Source: Triglochin maritima (taxonomy: Eukaryota; Streptophyta; Magnoliopsida; Alismatales; Juncaginaceae). Taken from it: 64,000 nucleotides of DNA. Within the stretch, counting starts at the first letter, position 1; each line of letters begins with the position of its first letter. The position numbers and the translations under genes were made by a program. This document shows positions 1 to 11,615 of the stretch, one piece after another. Below the pieces are notes generated by a model that did not search any database, had not been told where the DNA came from, and saw only the letters and a program-made list of their open reading frames with translations. The DNA lies in assembly GCA_963682175.1 (NCBI GenBank), contig OY821772.1:57124925-57188924 (forward strand). Reading direction: 5' to 3'.

Positions 1-3000
1 GGCAACGCAATCCTGTAGGCAACCTCTCCAACCCGGTCCAAGATCTCGAACGGCCCAACATACCTCGGACTGAGCTTCCCCTTCTTCCCAAACCTCATCA
101 CACCTCGGGCAGGGGAAATCTTCAGAAACACATGGTCGCCCACCTCGAAACTCAGCGCTCGTCTGCGTCGATCTGCATAACTCTTCTGCCTGCTCTGCGC
201 TGTGGCCAGTCTCCTCCTGATCACATCCACCTTCTCTGCATACATCTGCACGATCTCTGGCCCAACTAACTGCCTCTCGCCCACATCACTCCAGCATACC
301 GGTGATCTGCAAGGCCTCCCGTACAATGCCTCGTACGGCGCCATCCCAATACTCGAGTGGTAGCTGTTGTTGTAGGCGAACTCTATCAGGGGCAGGTGCT
401 CATCCCAGTGCCCTGCCCAGTCCAGTGTGCATGCTCTCAGCATATCCTCCAAGGTCTGTATCGTCCTCTCTGACTGACCATCGGTCTGCGGATGAAACGC
501 TGTACTGAATCTCAGACGCGTCCCCAAAGCCTGCTGCAGACTCCCCCAAAATCTGGAAGTGAAACGAGGATCTCGATCGGAGATGATGCTCACTGGCACT
601 CCATGTAACCTGACTATCTCCTCCACGTACAACTTAGCCAGACCCTCCAAAGGAACGTGGTCCTGATCGCTAAGAAATGCGCCGACTTGGTCAGTCGATC
701 GACTATCACCCAAATCGCGTCGTGGAATCTCCTCGTCTTCGGCAATCCCGTGACAAAATCCATCGTCACGTGCTCCCACTTCCACTCAGGAAGCTCAATA
801 CACTGCATCGGTCCTGCTGGCCTCTGATGCTCAATCTTCACCTGCTGGCAGACCAAGCATCGCTCCACAAACTCTGCAATATCCTTCTTCATGCCCTTCC
901 ACCAGAAGTTCCGCTGCAGGTCCTTATACATCTTCGTGCTCCCCGGGTGAATGGTGTATCTGGCTCTGTGTGCCTCCTCCATGATGTCATCTCTCAGCCC
1001 ATCAACCTTCGGCACCCAAATCCGACTCCTGAACCTCAGACCACCATCAACCCCCACACTGAAATCTGATCCATCTCTGGAAGCCAACTGTAGCAGACCA
1101 GCTAACTCCTCATCCCCCTGCTGAGCCTGAACCAACCGTGAGACAGTCTGCGGCTCCACCCGAAGCCCAGCAATCACTGCTCCCTCTGAGCCCTCTGTGA
1201 ACGGTCTCCACTCTGACAAGGCCTCGAGTAACCTCCACTCCTGGATGCACAGACTCGCAACTGAAACCTCCACCTTCCTGCTCAGCGCATCTGCAACCGA
1301 ATTCGCCTTCCCCGGATGATAGGAAATGGTGAAGTCGTAGTCCTTAATGAACTCGAGCCATCTGCGCTGCCTCATATTCAGCTCCTTCTGCGAGAACAAG
1401 TACTTCAGACTCTGATGATCGGTGAAGACCTCGAACTGCTCGCCATACAGATAGTGCCGCCAGGTCTTCAACGCATGCACTACTGCTGCTAACTCCAGAT
1501 CGTGAGTCGGGTAGTTCTTCTCGTGCACCTTCAGCTGCCTCGAAGCGTACGCGACCACCTTCCCATGCTGCATCAGAACACAACCCAAGCCTATCCCGGA
1601 TGCATCGCTGTAAATCACGTAGCCTCCACTGCCACTCGGTAGCGTCAGAATAGGTGCTGTCGTCAATCGCCTCTTCAGCTCCTGAAAGCTGTCCTCGCAC
1701 TTCTGGGACCAAACGAACTTGACGCCTTTCTGCGTCAATGCTGTCAGCGGCGATGCAAGTCTGGAGAAATCCTGGATAAAGCGCCTGTAATACCCTGCCA
1801 GACCCACGAAACTCCTGATCTCCGTCACGCTCGTCGGGGCTCTCCACTGAGTCACTGCCTCGACCTTCGCCGGATCCACTGAAATACCATCTGCTGACAC
1901 AATATGCCCCAGAAAAGCCACCTGATCCAACCAAAATTCGCACTTCGTGTACTTGGCATATAGCTGCTGATCCCTCAAGATGCCAAGCACAATCCTCAGG
2001 TGCTCTCGATGCTGCTCCCGGTCAGGCGAGTATATCAAAATGTCGTCTACGAATACAACGACAAATCTGTCGAGGTACGGCTGGAAGGTCCTATTCATCA
2101 GATCCATGAATGCTGCAGGCGCATTCGTCAGTCCAAATGGCATCACCAAGAACTCGTAGTGGCCGTACCGCGTCCTGAAGGCTGTCTTCTGAACATCTGC
2201 CTCCCTGATCCGCAACTGATGATAACCCGAACGCAGATCGATCTTCGAGAACACTCTCGCCGTCTGCAACTGATCAAACAAATCATCAATCCTGGGCAAA
2301 GGGTACCGGTTCCGAACGGTAACCTTATTCAGCATCCTGTAGTCGATGCACATCCGCAACGATCCATCCTTCTTCTTCACGAAGAGCACAGGCGCTCCCC
2401 ATGGAGAAACACTCGGTCGAATGAACCCGGACTCCATCAACTCCTGCAACTGCTTCTTCAGCTCTGTCAACTCTGCAGGTGCCATACGATACGGTGCCTT
2501 CGACTGAGGTGTCGTACCCGCTACCAGCTCGATGCCGAACTCGATCTCTCGGTGCGGCGGTAACGCTGGAATCTCCGCTGGAAACACATCCGGGAACTCC
2601 TGCACAATCTCTATGTCCTCCAGCCTCCTCGTCTCAGGATCAGGAACTACCAGCGTGGCCACAAACGCTCTGCCTCCCTGCTGTATCAGTCTCTGTGCCT
2701 TAACCGCAGACACAATCAGACGACCCCCTCTGCTCCTCGCACCTCTGATCAGAACATCTGGCAAACCCTCCATCGGAATCAGGATCTTCTTCTCACGGCA
2801 AAAGACCCGCACGTCGTACCGGGACAGCCAGTCCATCCCCAGTATGACGTCGAAGTCCACCATCGGTAACAAGACCAGATCTGCCGGAAAATCGTGGTCT
2901 CCCGAAGCAACTGTGGTGCCGGGGAAAAAGCTCCCCACAGTGCCCACCTCACCCATGGGCGTGCTGACCTCCAAAACATCAGTCAGCAGCACAGGGGTCC

Positions 3001-4129
3001 GACCCAACTCGCCAGCAAACTTCTCCGAGATGAAGGAGTGAGTGGCACCGCAATCAAACAACACACGCGCTACAGAACCAGAAACTGAAAGCGTACCTTC
3101 CACGACGGTGTTGGAGTCCCTCGCCTCCTCAGCCTGGATAGTGAAGACTCGCCCAGTCCTCCTGCTCTGCCCCGGTGCCACAACTGATCGGCTGCCTCCG
3201 CCTCTGCCTACTGCTGGTGGTCCCGGCCTCCTGCTCGGCTCTCCCTGCCTCTGAGGACACTCACGGACAAAATGCCCCATCTGGCCGCAACCCATGCACG
3301 CTCCAGTCCGACGAGGACACTCCTGTCCTGGATGGAACCTCCCGCAGTAAGTGCACGCTCCAGACTGACGTGCTCCTCCTCCATCAAACCTGGGCCTCTT
3401 GCCCGGGTTCCCTGCTCCACGACCAGCTACTCTGCTGCCGGTGCTCACTGGCGCCTTCCGCGCCTCCTGAATACACTCCCTCTGGTCCTGCTCTATGATC
3501 GTAGCATGCTTCACCGCATCTGCAAGGGTCCGCGGCATACTGTTGATCACCCGAGAACGAAGCGGCTGCCTCAGTCCCTTCACGAACTTCCTCGCCCGCT
3601 GCTCTGGGGTCACACAAATCTCAGGGCAGTAACGCTCCAAAGCGTTGAACCTGCTGATGTAGCTCGTCAGTGTCATGTCCTTCTGCTCTAGCGACATGAA
3701 CTCCTCCCTCTTCTGATCCCTGACATGCTGGGGGAAGTACTGCTCATGAAACACCTCCAAGAACTCCTCCCAGCTCACGTCCACACGATCATCAAACAAC
3801 ACTGTGGACGTAGATCTCTACCAGTTGGCGGCCTCGCCATCGAACACGTAGGTGGCCAGCTCCACCATCCTCTCAGGTGCTACACCAATAGCACGGAAAA
3901 TCTTCTCCATCCGGAAGACCCAGTCCTCTGCAACCTCTGGGGCCCTCCTGCCATCGAAAGTCGGCGGGTGCTGACGCATGAACCGATCGTGCTCAGCTCC
4001 CACCCCGCTCTGAGCGCTCTGAGCAGCCTGACGCTCCAGAAACTCGCCCAGCCTGTCCCACTGAGCACCCGAAGTGTCGTCACTGGGATCACGATCGCGT
4101 GGAGAACTCCTCACGCGCCTAGGTGCCAT
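1..4129 (-). pseudogene. Broken gag-pol of the Ty3/gypsy element
   Basis: Gag starts at ATG 4129 and runs in one frame into pol without a frameshift signal. The retrotransposon gag domain spans about 3600-4050. One CCHC knuckle lies near 3280-3240, after a related Cys/His cluster. A retropepsin-like motif (FDCGATHSF) follows near 3060; its active site reads DCG where DSG or DTG is usual. Next come RT (FVDD near 2040), RNase H (YSDAS near 1610), an integrase HHCC zinc region near 930-840 and the integrase core. Breaks: an in-frame TAG at 3818-3820 inside gag, and a one-base frame change near 650-656 between the first catalytic Asp region and the remaining DDE residues (ISDRD, then QSER). Downstream of the break the shifted frame is open to base 1 and holds the integrase C-terminal region. 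With both lesions no full polyprotein can be made. Confidence 0.9.
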
Positions 4130-4246
4130 CTGTCACCACAACAATCAACAGATAAGCAACAATGCATGCATGAGCTACGAAATTAATGCATGCCTCTAGC
4201 ACTACTCCTAAGGGTGGTTCTTTAGACGAAGACACAGGAATCGACC

Positions 4247-4258
4247 GCTCTGATACCA
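4247..4258 (-). other. Primer-binding site (tRNA-iMet type) of the gypsy element
   Basis: The minus strand reads TGGTATCAGAGC, complementary to the 3' end of plant initiator tRNA-Met. It lies just inside the LTR end at 4262 and upstream of the gag ATG at 4129. Confidence 0.9.
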
Positions 4259-4914
4259 AGTTGTAACGTCCCGAAACAGCGGAAGATTTAAAATTTCGAA
4301 ATAACGAATAAAACTGACAACTCAAGGCGGGAACGTCACTAATATATAAATATATAAATCCGGGTGCACCCAAAATACATGGAGTTTACAAAAGGTGTAC
4401 AACTACAATCCAGATGAAAGAAAGGAAAATACAAGTAGTCGTACGATCTCGCAAATGCCGAAGAGGATCCGACTCCAAAGCGCTCCGTCCTCGGTCACCA
4501 CCCACCGGACCTACTGCGATCCTGAAAAAGATGCAACAACAATGCCTGAGTTTCCAGAAGGAAACCCCGTATGCCAACCCCCTATATGCATGCATCACAT
4601 AATGAACCTATCATACTAGTAGCATGTCATGGCATCAACAGAAATGGAAAACAGTTCCCCCGAAGGGTAAAACAGGATATCAGTCCGACAATCAATCATC
4701 GGGTCTCCCGAAGAGACCTACTGCAGGCACATGCAGTCTAGTAGCCCGCGACATCGCACCCCCCACACGCAGCTACACTACTCAAGGGTTCGGCAGGGAG
4801 CCTCTGTCACGTCTACGCGCCGATAGAAACAGATCTGTAAATCTCAGTGGTCGGGGCCACAGGGACCAACGGGGCCGTCGCCCGGAAGGTATAACAACAT
4901 CATCTCGGTAGGTG

Positions 4915-5040
4915 CCCAGCCGAGGAAAACAACAAGCCGGCACAGCCTCGGCCCAACAATCATCATCGCCGGCACAACCTCGGCGGCATCACCGGCACAA
5001 CATCGGTGGTCCAACAGTCCGGCACAGCATCGGACAGATC
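4915..5040. repeat. Degenerate tandem CCGGCACAxCxTCGG motif in the gypsy LTR
   Basis: At least four spaced copies of a CCGGCACA(G/A)C(C/A)TCGG unit are visible within about 125 bp. The unit length is irregular. No function can be assigned. Confidence 0.5.
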
Positions 5041-5430
5041 CAGACCGAAGTCTGCCAGGTCATCAGGCTCCTCGAGCCGCGAACACCAACCGCGCCGCTA
5101 TAAAAGCAGGGCAGCGACCTCCGTAGCCCCAAGGGCCGGTAGTCACCTCACCCAACGCCAGTTGCGTGCCCGCACAACATCAACACTGGGATCCGCGATC
5201 CCTCAGGCCTGCTATACTACAAAGTGCCAACAATCATCTCAAAAGTCACGGTCCATACATGGAGGTGACGCGTCCCGAACACCCACACTCTTCCCAACGA
5301 CGGTCCCTGGGCAGGCACGCATCACGCGCCCACCGTCACCTCCCGGCTCACGCACAAGGCGAGGACACGGGTTTCCGTGGACAAAGTTGGCGTTCAAAAG
5401 GGGAACCAGGAATTCTGTCCTGGGCCCAAA

Positions 5431-5953
5431 CGGTCGACCGGAAGAGGTGATTCGGTCGACCGGTTCCAGGAAGGAATCGGTCGACCGTACTCCTAAAACG
5501 GTCTACCGCTGCGCTCAAAACAGAACCCCCAACGGTCGAACAAGGGTCTAAAACCGGTCGACCGAACGAGGTCAAAATCCGGAGTCTGGTCAACATTAAA
5601 TTCCACTCTATCGGTCGACCGACTCAGGGTCTCGGTCGACCGAAAACAGACAGGGTCAACCTAGTATTCTACGTCATCAAACGGTCGAACGTAAACATAC
5701 TACCGGTCGAACAAACATGCAATCGGTCGAACGCAATATAAATCGGTCGAACAAACATGCAATACTAACAGGTACACTTAAGTTCCGGTCGAACACAACA
5801 AGGACCGGTCGACCGATAACAGGTAGAAAATCCCAACTCACCAGCAATAATGCACTACCGGTCGACCGCCCCAAGGCATCGTTCGACCGGTGAAGGTTAA
5901 AGTCGGGCAAACAGTGCTAAAACGGTCGACCGCCCGAAGGACCCGGTCGACCG
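5431..5953. repeat. Array of CGGTCGACCG palindromes in the gypsy LTR
   Basis: Ten exact CGGTCGACCG copies start at 5431, 5453, 5478, 5555, 5612, 5633, 5806, 5859, 5923 and 5944. About eight one-sided or mutated versions (CGGTCGAAC, GTTCGACCGG, CGGTCTACCG) lie between them. Spacing is irregular and the intervening sequence differs, so this is not a simple tandem repeat. Each perfect copy contains three CpG sites. The same motif is arrayed in the copia LTRs near 28.9-29.4 kb and 32.7-33.2 kb and in the hAT element at 39.7-40.2 kb. Confidence 0.9.
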
Positions 5954-6442
5954 TTGGTCGTCTTCAACCTCGCGCCAGCCGAGGATTTACGAAGAAACGC
6001 GTCGCCGGAGAGGTCCTCGACCTCCCCCGACCGACCAACAACACCCTTCCACAAGGGTGAGCAACAAAATCACACTAATGAGCGGCATACCTTTCACCCG
6101 CGTGAAGTCGACAGTGCCGGAGCTCCTACGCCTCGCCTCCGGTAGACCTCGATCACGCGCCGCGCCTCTCCCGCACGCGCACCTTCCTCCGTTGCCGGTG
6201 ACGCCTCCTCTGGTGCAGCCGAAAAGAGGAAGAGTGAGAACCAAGGTGAGTGAGGAAGAAGAGTTGGAGAAGAAGAATGGAGGAGAGAAGGTTTTTGCTT
6301 TTAAAACAAAACCCAACCCAAGGCAACACTCCCCACCATCCCCTACACTCCTAGCCCATACCTCCCTTACCTCCCCATACCCTCTCACATCAACCCCACC
6401 TAATCCGGGTTTAACCCTCTAATCACGGTTTGGGTTCTAACA

Positions 6443-7396
6443 GTCATAGCTCGCAATGTTTATACTTAAACCAACAAGGGCCTAGAGCGGTTGAGCCACT
6501 ATGAAAACATACAATATCATGGTTTAAAAGAGGCGGTGTAGCGACCAAAATTCACATGTTAAATCTAATTCATAAACGACACTTCGAGATGTATAAGTTC
6601 AAGTGCAAATTAGGTTAAATTACCTCATATAAAACACTTACATTACATCCTTATAAAAGGTCCAAAAATAAAAACATCTTCCCAAGCAAGAGCTACGACA
6701 AGAAACCACAGCAGAAGAACTCAAAGCAGCTGTCAACGCAATCATAGCAGCAAAAGCAGCTGAGGAAAAATCATAAGCCAAATTAAAAAAGAAAAAAAAA
6801 GTTTATGTTTTAACAATTAATTAATTAAACCCAAAAAAATTGGAAATTAAAAAGGAAAAGGAAACTTGCCACTCATTGATGGCCCTATCTTCATTGTCAT
6901 CTGCCTTGGACATGACCTGAGAAGACGGTGGTTCCACTTCCATCTCTGATCAATCTCCTCTCCAGTCTCCCCCTATTGGTACCAAAGAAAGACAGATGAC
7001 CAGATGAGAGTTGAATGGTCGAGAAGGATATCAACCAATTGTCAAAAGCCTAAAGTTGGAAGTATGGAACTCCATATTTCACAATTGTGTTCATTACATT
7101 TACATATCTAGGTTTGTCTCATTGTGTATGTTTGTTTGTGCTCCGGACCCATTCGTAAACTGATTCAATGTTTCCCGATTTAAATGTTTTTGCGTTTCAA
7201 TCTTTTTTTTTACCTTAAAATCATATACAGATACATCTGTGAAGTTGATCCAACATATATTTTGCACTTTCTAGTTTATGTTTTAGTATTTTGTTCAGAT
7301 TTATATGTCATGGATAAAGCCAATTGACTTTGAAAGAAGAGTTTGAATTGAGTGGAAACGGAGGGAATCTAAATTTTAACTCGATCATAAATCAAG
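6443..7396. other. Intergenic, no gene identified
   Basis: AT-rich flank between the gypsy LTR and the MULE-type element. On the minus strand, 6975-6870 could encode a short open stretch beginning with ATG in acidic, coding-like sequence, but there is no second exon or recognised family. The rest shows nothing. Confidence 0.5.
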
Positions 7397-7607
7397 GGAA
7401 CTACTAAACGTCGCCCCAAAACTACTTAAATCGCCCCTTGAAATTACCAAATTGCCCTTAACAATATATTTAATACCAATATCGTCCCGTGTCTTTAAAC
7501 AAGGTTATTGACTCAGTTTTACTAACATTCCTAGTACCAACACCACGAAAATGTCTGGCGAAACACCTAGATCAGGCGAAGTAACGGAGGCGGATTTTTT
7601 TTTTCCG

Positions 7608-7833
7608 ACACGGGCGTCTGGCTAAGACGCCTGTACCATCGTGGAGGCGTCTGGCTAAGACGCCTCCACCATCGTTGAGGCGTCTTAGCCAGACGCCTCC
7701 ACGATGGTACAGGCGTCTTAGCCAGACGCCTATACCATTGTCTAGGCGTCTGGTTAAGACGCCTCGACCATGGTGGAGGCGTCTTAGCCAGACGCCTCCA
7801 CGATGGTACAGGCGTCTTAGCCAGACGTCCCGT
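7608..7833. repeat. Palindromic GGCGTCTGGCTAAGACGCC array, block 1
   Basis: About nine alternating copies of GGCGTCTGGCTAAGACGCC and its inverse, each itself a hairpin, joined by spacers of the type TCCACCATCGT or TGTACCATCGTGG. The block as a whole is also a near-palindrome, so it could form nested hairpins or be transcribed into long double-stranded RNA. Confidence 0.88.
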
Positions 7834-8298
7834 TTTTTTTAATGTTTTTTGTCAAATTAAAATTATACGGTGTGTTATCTCAAATTATTTGACGTTTCTT
7901 TGCAAATTTTCGGTGGTAACCGGTCGGATTACAATGAGTTTTTTTGCAAGTGATGAATATTCAAAAAAATTCCAGATCCAACATTTTTAAAGTTCCAAAT
8001 CCCCCGGTGGTAAAACATCATGACTTACAAATACCACCTCGACAGGTCGTTCGGGGGTCTCGCTCCCCGGTGAGCGAGCGGCATTCCACCTCGCCGGTGA
8101 GGTGGCGGGGGGGGCAAGGGGGCAGCGCCCCCTGGAAATTTTTTGGATTTTGAAATTGTTGAATCTGGAAATTTTTGAATTTTCGGTGTACCGAAGAGGT
8201 ATCGGTCATCCGAATATAGTAATTATTAACTTATTAATTAATTTAACAATTATCTAAATTTATAATCAATTATTTTTTTAAAAAAATAATAAAAAATT

Positions 8299-8527
8299 AC
8301 GGACGTCTGACGGAGCCGCCCCCACGTAGGAGGGGGCGTCTGGCTAAGACGCCTCCCCCATGGAGGAGGCGTCTTACACAGACGCCTGTCCCAAGGGCGG
8401 AGCGTCTGGGTAAAACGCCTCCCCGATGGGTAAGGCGTCTGGGTAAAACGCCGCCCCCATGGGGAAGGCGTCTTAGCCAGACGCCCCCTCCTACGTGGGG
8501 GCGGCTCCGTCAGACGCCCGTAATTTT
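8299..8527. repeat. Palindromic GGCGTCT array, block 2
   Basis: Outer arms of about 65-70 bp (8299-8363 and 8455-8527) are near-perfect inverted repeats containing GGAGCCGCCCCCACGTAGG. Between them are further GGCGTCTGGGTAAAACGCC hairpin units. It is related to block 1 in the same element but has diverged spacers. Confidence 0.88.
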
Positions 8528-8912
8528 TTATTATTTTTTATTATTTTTTTATTAAAAAGATGTTAGATGTTTTACCAGATTCGAGTACACTGGGGCGTCC
8601 GTTGGTTCATTACTGACCTCCAAAACATTATTTTTTATGATTATAAGAGGAATATGAAGAGAGATGTGTGATAGGAGGGTAAAATGTCGCGTTATAGCAG
8701 TAGAAATGAGAGAAGGGCAATTTGGTAATTTCAAGGGGCGATTTAAGTAATTTTGGGGCGATGTTTAGCAATTCAGTAAATCAAGTGTATCTGTTTCACA
8801 CTTTTTTGGTGAAAAATAACCGTCTGACATGGGTTATTTGCAATTTCAACCTGATCTGAGGGAACCCTCAACTCAATGGGCCCCCAAGAAAATGCCGCCC
8901 ATGGGATGGGGT

Positions 8913-9189
8913 TAGGGGTGAGCATAATTTGGTTCCGTCCTGGTGTTCGGACCAAACTTTTTCGGTCTGGTCTTCGGTCCGGGAGACCATGGGAATTTGG
9001 TTTTCGGTTCGGTCCGGTCAAAGACCGAAATTTTAAGGGTTAAATTCGGGTTTTGGACCGGATCAGACCGAACTGAATTTATTCGGTCCGGTCTTCGGTC
9101 CGAGCTTCCGAAAATTTCGGTCTTCAGTTCGGTCCGAGCTTTCAAAAATTTCGGTCTTCGGTTCGGTCCCGAACCGAAGCTCCCCCCTA
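8913..9189. mobile_element. Non-autonomous hAT element, 277 bp, exact 8-bp target duplication
   Basis: It begins TAGGGGTGAGC and ends GCTCCCCCCTA. It is flanked by an exact 8-bp direct repeat GATGGGGT at 8905-8912 and 9190-9197, as expected for hAT elements. The body is a degenerate GGTTCGGTCC(G)GACC subterminal repeat. Frames across it look like proline/arginine-rich peptides but are by-products of this repeat. Confidence 0.88.
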
Positions 9190-11086
9190 GATGGGGTGGC
9201 GCGACCGGGTGTTCCAATGTCGGGTCGTGGGCCTTGGTGGAGGTCAAGTGGCCTCTACTCATTGATTTTTTTTGTAGATTAATGAGTTTTTTAGTTTGAG
9301 AGTCTAAAATACGGCATGATAAGTTGTGCTCTTAGAAAAAAAAACACATGCGTATACTGAGTCATGTTTTCATATATACCATATCAACACTATTTTTTGG
9401 TGAAGGCATGCATGATTTATCTGATTTAGAAAGAAAATTGTCTCAAAAAGATCTATTTTGATTTTTTAATATTTGATGATACATTCTAGGCCATTTTCAC
9501 ACTTCCATGTCGTATTGTCAGGTTTCCACGTTCGGACAAATTTTGAACTTTTATACCAAAACTACCCTCACACTTCAGACATTTTATTTCTACAAAGCAT
9601 TAGCAAATTTGCATTGTTTCATGCAGGGAAAAAAACTAATTCAGGTAAACTCTAGACAGAAAAACGTAAAAAATTACAAACATAATCCTTCCTATAAACT
9701 CAACTTCTAACTGTTCGCATGTTTCATTTTTTGTCATGTCAAATATGATTTGTTTAACCAATACTTGTCTAAAAAAACCAACCTATAAATTCACTTTAAA
9801 ACACACAACTTTCATGTAAAATTTACTGTTGATTTTACCAAAAAAAACTAAACAAATGGAACTCTTAAATCCTACATTTCGGAAGCCGTTGTTCTACCTT
9901 TGACTCGTTGATCGCCCCATAGTCAGGTGTTAAAGTTGTCTTATTTAATGTGAGGAAAAATGTTTTGGTTAGAAATTAGTTTTTTTAATAATAAAATTTG
10001 TGAAGTTTTTTACACATTTCTACCTTAATTTTACATATCAATATTTTGTTTTTTACATGAAAATTTGTAAATTTAACGGGACGTTTTGTTACTGCAAATC
10101 AAGATTAAACTTTGGACGTAGTTTGGGTATAAAATTCCAAAATCGGATTAAAAGTGGGTAAAACAACAATGTGGCCTAAAATTTCAAATAATAGCATGAA
10201 TGAAATTAAAGAATCAAAACCTATATTCTGATTACTTCTTTTTTTAAAATTCAAATCAATTACCATGTTGTTATCATTTTAATTAAGTAGATCATTGTGT
10301 TAAAACATGTTTAACATGATATTTTAAGTGCTGGAGAAAATACCAATATATAGACTAATAATTCCACTAACGATGGGTTTCAGCCCAAATGTTTGGTTGA
10401 GTTTGATATTTGAAATATGAAATACTTGTATATTACCTAGGGTAGTCAATTCCAGACACAACATGATATGTGACATGATTTAAATACGATTTTACACGAT
10501 TTTTTTGTACGATTAAATGTTTTATCATGATTATGATGATTTGTGAAAATACAAATATAAAATAATTAGTACACAATTTAACACGAACACGTTTATACGA
10601 TATGTTGCATTTTTACATGAAACTGACAATTATTTTGTTAGATAATCAATTATTTTTTACTTGATAATGATCAATTAAGATGTTATCTAAAATGAAAAAT
10701 ATTAATATAACATGTCGTTTAACTAAAATAAATACAATAGTACACGAACATTATGTCTTGTACTAATAACAAGTTATGAATTGAACGACTGTTGTGAACT
10801 CGACCTGATACATGTTGTGAACTCAAAGTCGTGGAATAGGATATTTATTCACGTCCTGTACTAATAACAAGTTGCGAAAGTTAACGACCAGTAGATTGTT
10901 AGATGATATTACCAAGTTCAAAATTAATAATTAAAATCACCTTCTACAGATACAACTCGTAAAAGAAGCATGGTGCGCTTACGATTTGCCAGGTTGCCGT
11001 TTTTCGTAGACCAAAACCTTCGTCTTTCTGCAATCCCATTTGTCGCAGCCCAGGTATTGTAAGACATGGCACCATAGAAAGATGCT

Positions 11087-11335
11087 TATTTGTTAAATTT
11101 TGCAAAATCATCCTCCGAAAATATAAAATCCCCAAAACTTCCTTCTTCCTCCCTTCCCAAACCCTAACCCGAAACCAAAATACAACCGGCGGCGGGCGGA
11201 GGCAAAGCACGTGGTGTAATACGAAGACGGCAACGACGGCACATGATGCATGTTGTCGTTAGGGTTTGGGAAGTTACAAGGAAGAAATATTTTTGGCAAT
11301 ATTATGTGTTTGGAGGACCATTTTGTAAACGTTAC
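11087..11335. repeat. Inverted-repeat (MITE-like) element upstream of NET2
   Basis: The left arm (about 11087-11168) and the reverse complement of the right arm (about 11257-11335) share CTTCCCAAACCCTAAC, CCTCC and AAAAT blocks in the same order. Arm identity is moderate. A GC-rich loop separates them. No clear target duplication was found, so the type is uncertain. Confidence 0.5.
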
Positions 11336-11398
11336 AATGTTCCACATATATGATATATTTTAGCGAAGGAATATTACGTCGAAATTCGAAAAGAAACA

Positions 11399-11404
11399 CA
11401 CGTG
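11399..11404. promoter_or_regulatory. G-box (CACGTG) upstream of NET2 start
   Basis: ACACGTGT palindrome at 11398-11405, about 210 bp upstream of the ATG at 11616. G-boxes bind plant bZIP and bHLH factors. Whether this one is used is not shown by the sequence. Confidence 0.3.
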
Positions 11405-11615
11405 TCGACAAGCGGTTCTCTCAGACAAGACAGAGAGACAGAGAGAGAGTGTCCCTCCCCTCCTCTTTACAAGGCTACAACCACGCCTGGCCTCGAATTG
11501 TATTGGTCGGTTTAGATGTTGGCATCCTTACCGAAGGTCGTAGTCCTCGTTGTTGTTGGGTTGGTTTACGATGGGAAGAAGAGGAGGAAGGTGAGGTGAG
11601 GTGAAAGAGACAAAA

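Larger units (their letters stand above)
1..6442 (-). mobile_element. Ty3/gypsy LTR retrotransposon (Tekay/Del-like chromovirus), 3' part outside window
   Basis: The element reads right to left: 5' LTR (4262-6442), tRNA-Met-type primer-binding site (4247-4258), gag, then pol in the order protease, reverse transcriptase, RNase H, integrase. That order is diagnostic of Ty3/gypsy. The RT/RNase H sequence and the long LTR resemble the Tekay (Del) chromovirus clade. The chromodomain, polypurine tract and 3' LTR would lie left of base 1 and cannot be seen. The LTR has TG...CA ends. The five bases after its outer end (GTCAT, 6443-6447) are the expected target-duplication copy, but the partner is outside the window. 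The coding region carries one in-frame stop and one frame change, so this copy is probably dead. Confidence 0.93.
4262..6442 (-). repeat. 5' LTR of the Ty3/gypsy element (about 2.18 kb)
   Basis: On the minus strand the LTR begins TGTTAGAACCC at 6442 and ends GTTACA at 4262, two bases before the primer-binding site, so it has canonical TG...CA ends. Its length fits Tekay-type elements. It holds a block of CGGTCGACCG palindromes (5431-5953), a short GC-rich tandem motif near 4915-5040 and a TTTTAAAAG stretch near 6300 followed on the minus strand by pyrimidine-rich sequence, which could be the promoter (inference). Several long frames inside it are low-complexity and have no recognisable product. 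The second LTR is outside the window, so no insertion age can be estimated. Confidence 0.85.
7397..8776. mobile_element. Non-autonomous MULE-type element with 9-bp target duplication
   Basis: Inverted termini of about 56 bp match closely: 7401-7460 against the reverse complement of 8712-8771, including the shared run TCGCCCCTTGAAATTACC. The element is flanked by an exact 9-bp direct repeat TAAATCAAG at 7388-7396 and 8777-8785, the duplication size typical of Mutator-like elements. There is no transposase gene. The interior consists of two palindromic blocks (7608-7833 and 8299-8527) joined by a spacer. A diverged, truncated relative lies at about 43.6-44.0 kb. Confidence 0.85.
9198..11615. 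other. Long AT-rich intergenic region upstream of NET2
   Basis: No coding region was recognised. It is mostly AT-rich with short homopolymer runs. The only clear structure is an inverted repeat near 11087-11335. The last 200 bp are probably promoter and leader of the NET2-type gene, with a G-box and a GA-rich stretch at about 11427-11450. Confidence 0.6.

Noticed and set aside
1344..1943. 199-codon minus-strand frame within pol
   Set aside because: Off-frame shadow of the RT/RNase H region.
4395..6422. Several open frames of 60-181 codons inside the gypsy LTR
   Set aside because: They overlap on both strands, follow the repeat motifs (for example GRSTV-type peptides from CGGTCGACCG) and match no family.
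8773..9299. Arg/Pro-rich frames of 80-118 codons
   Set aside because: By-products of the GGTTCGGTCC subterminal repeat of the hAT element.
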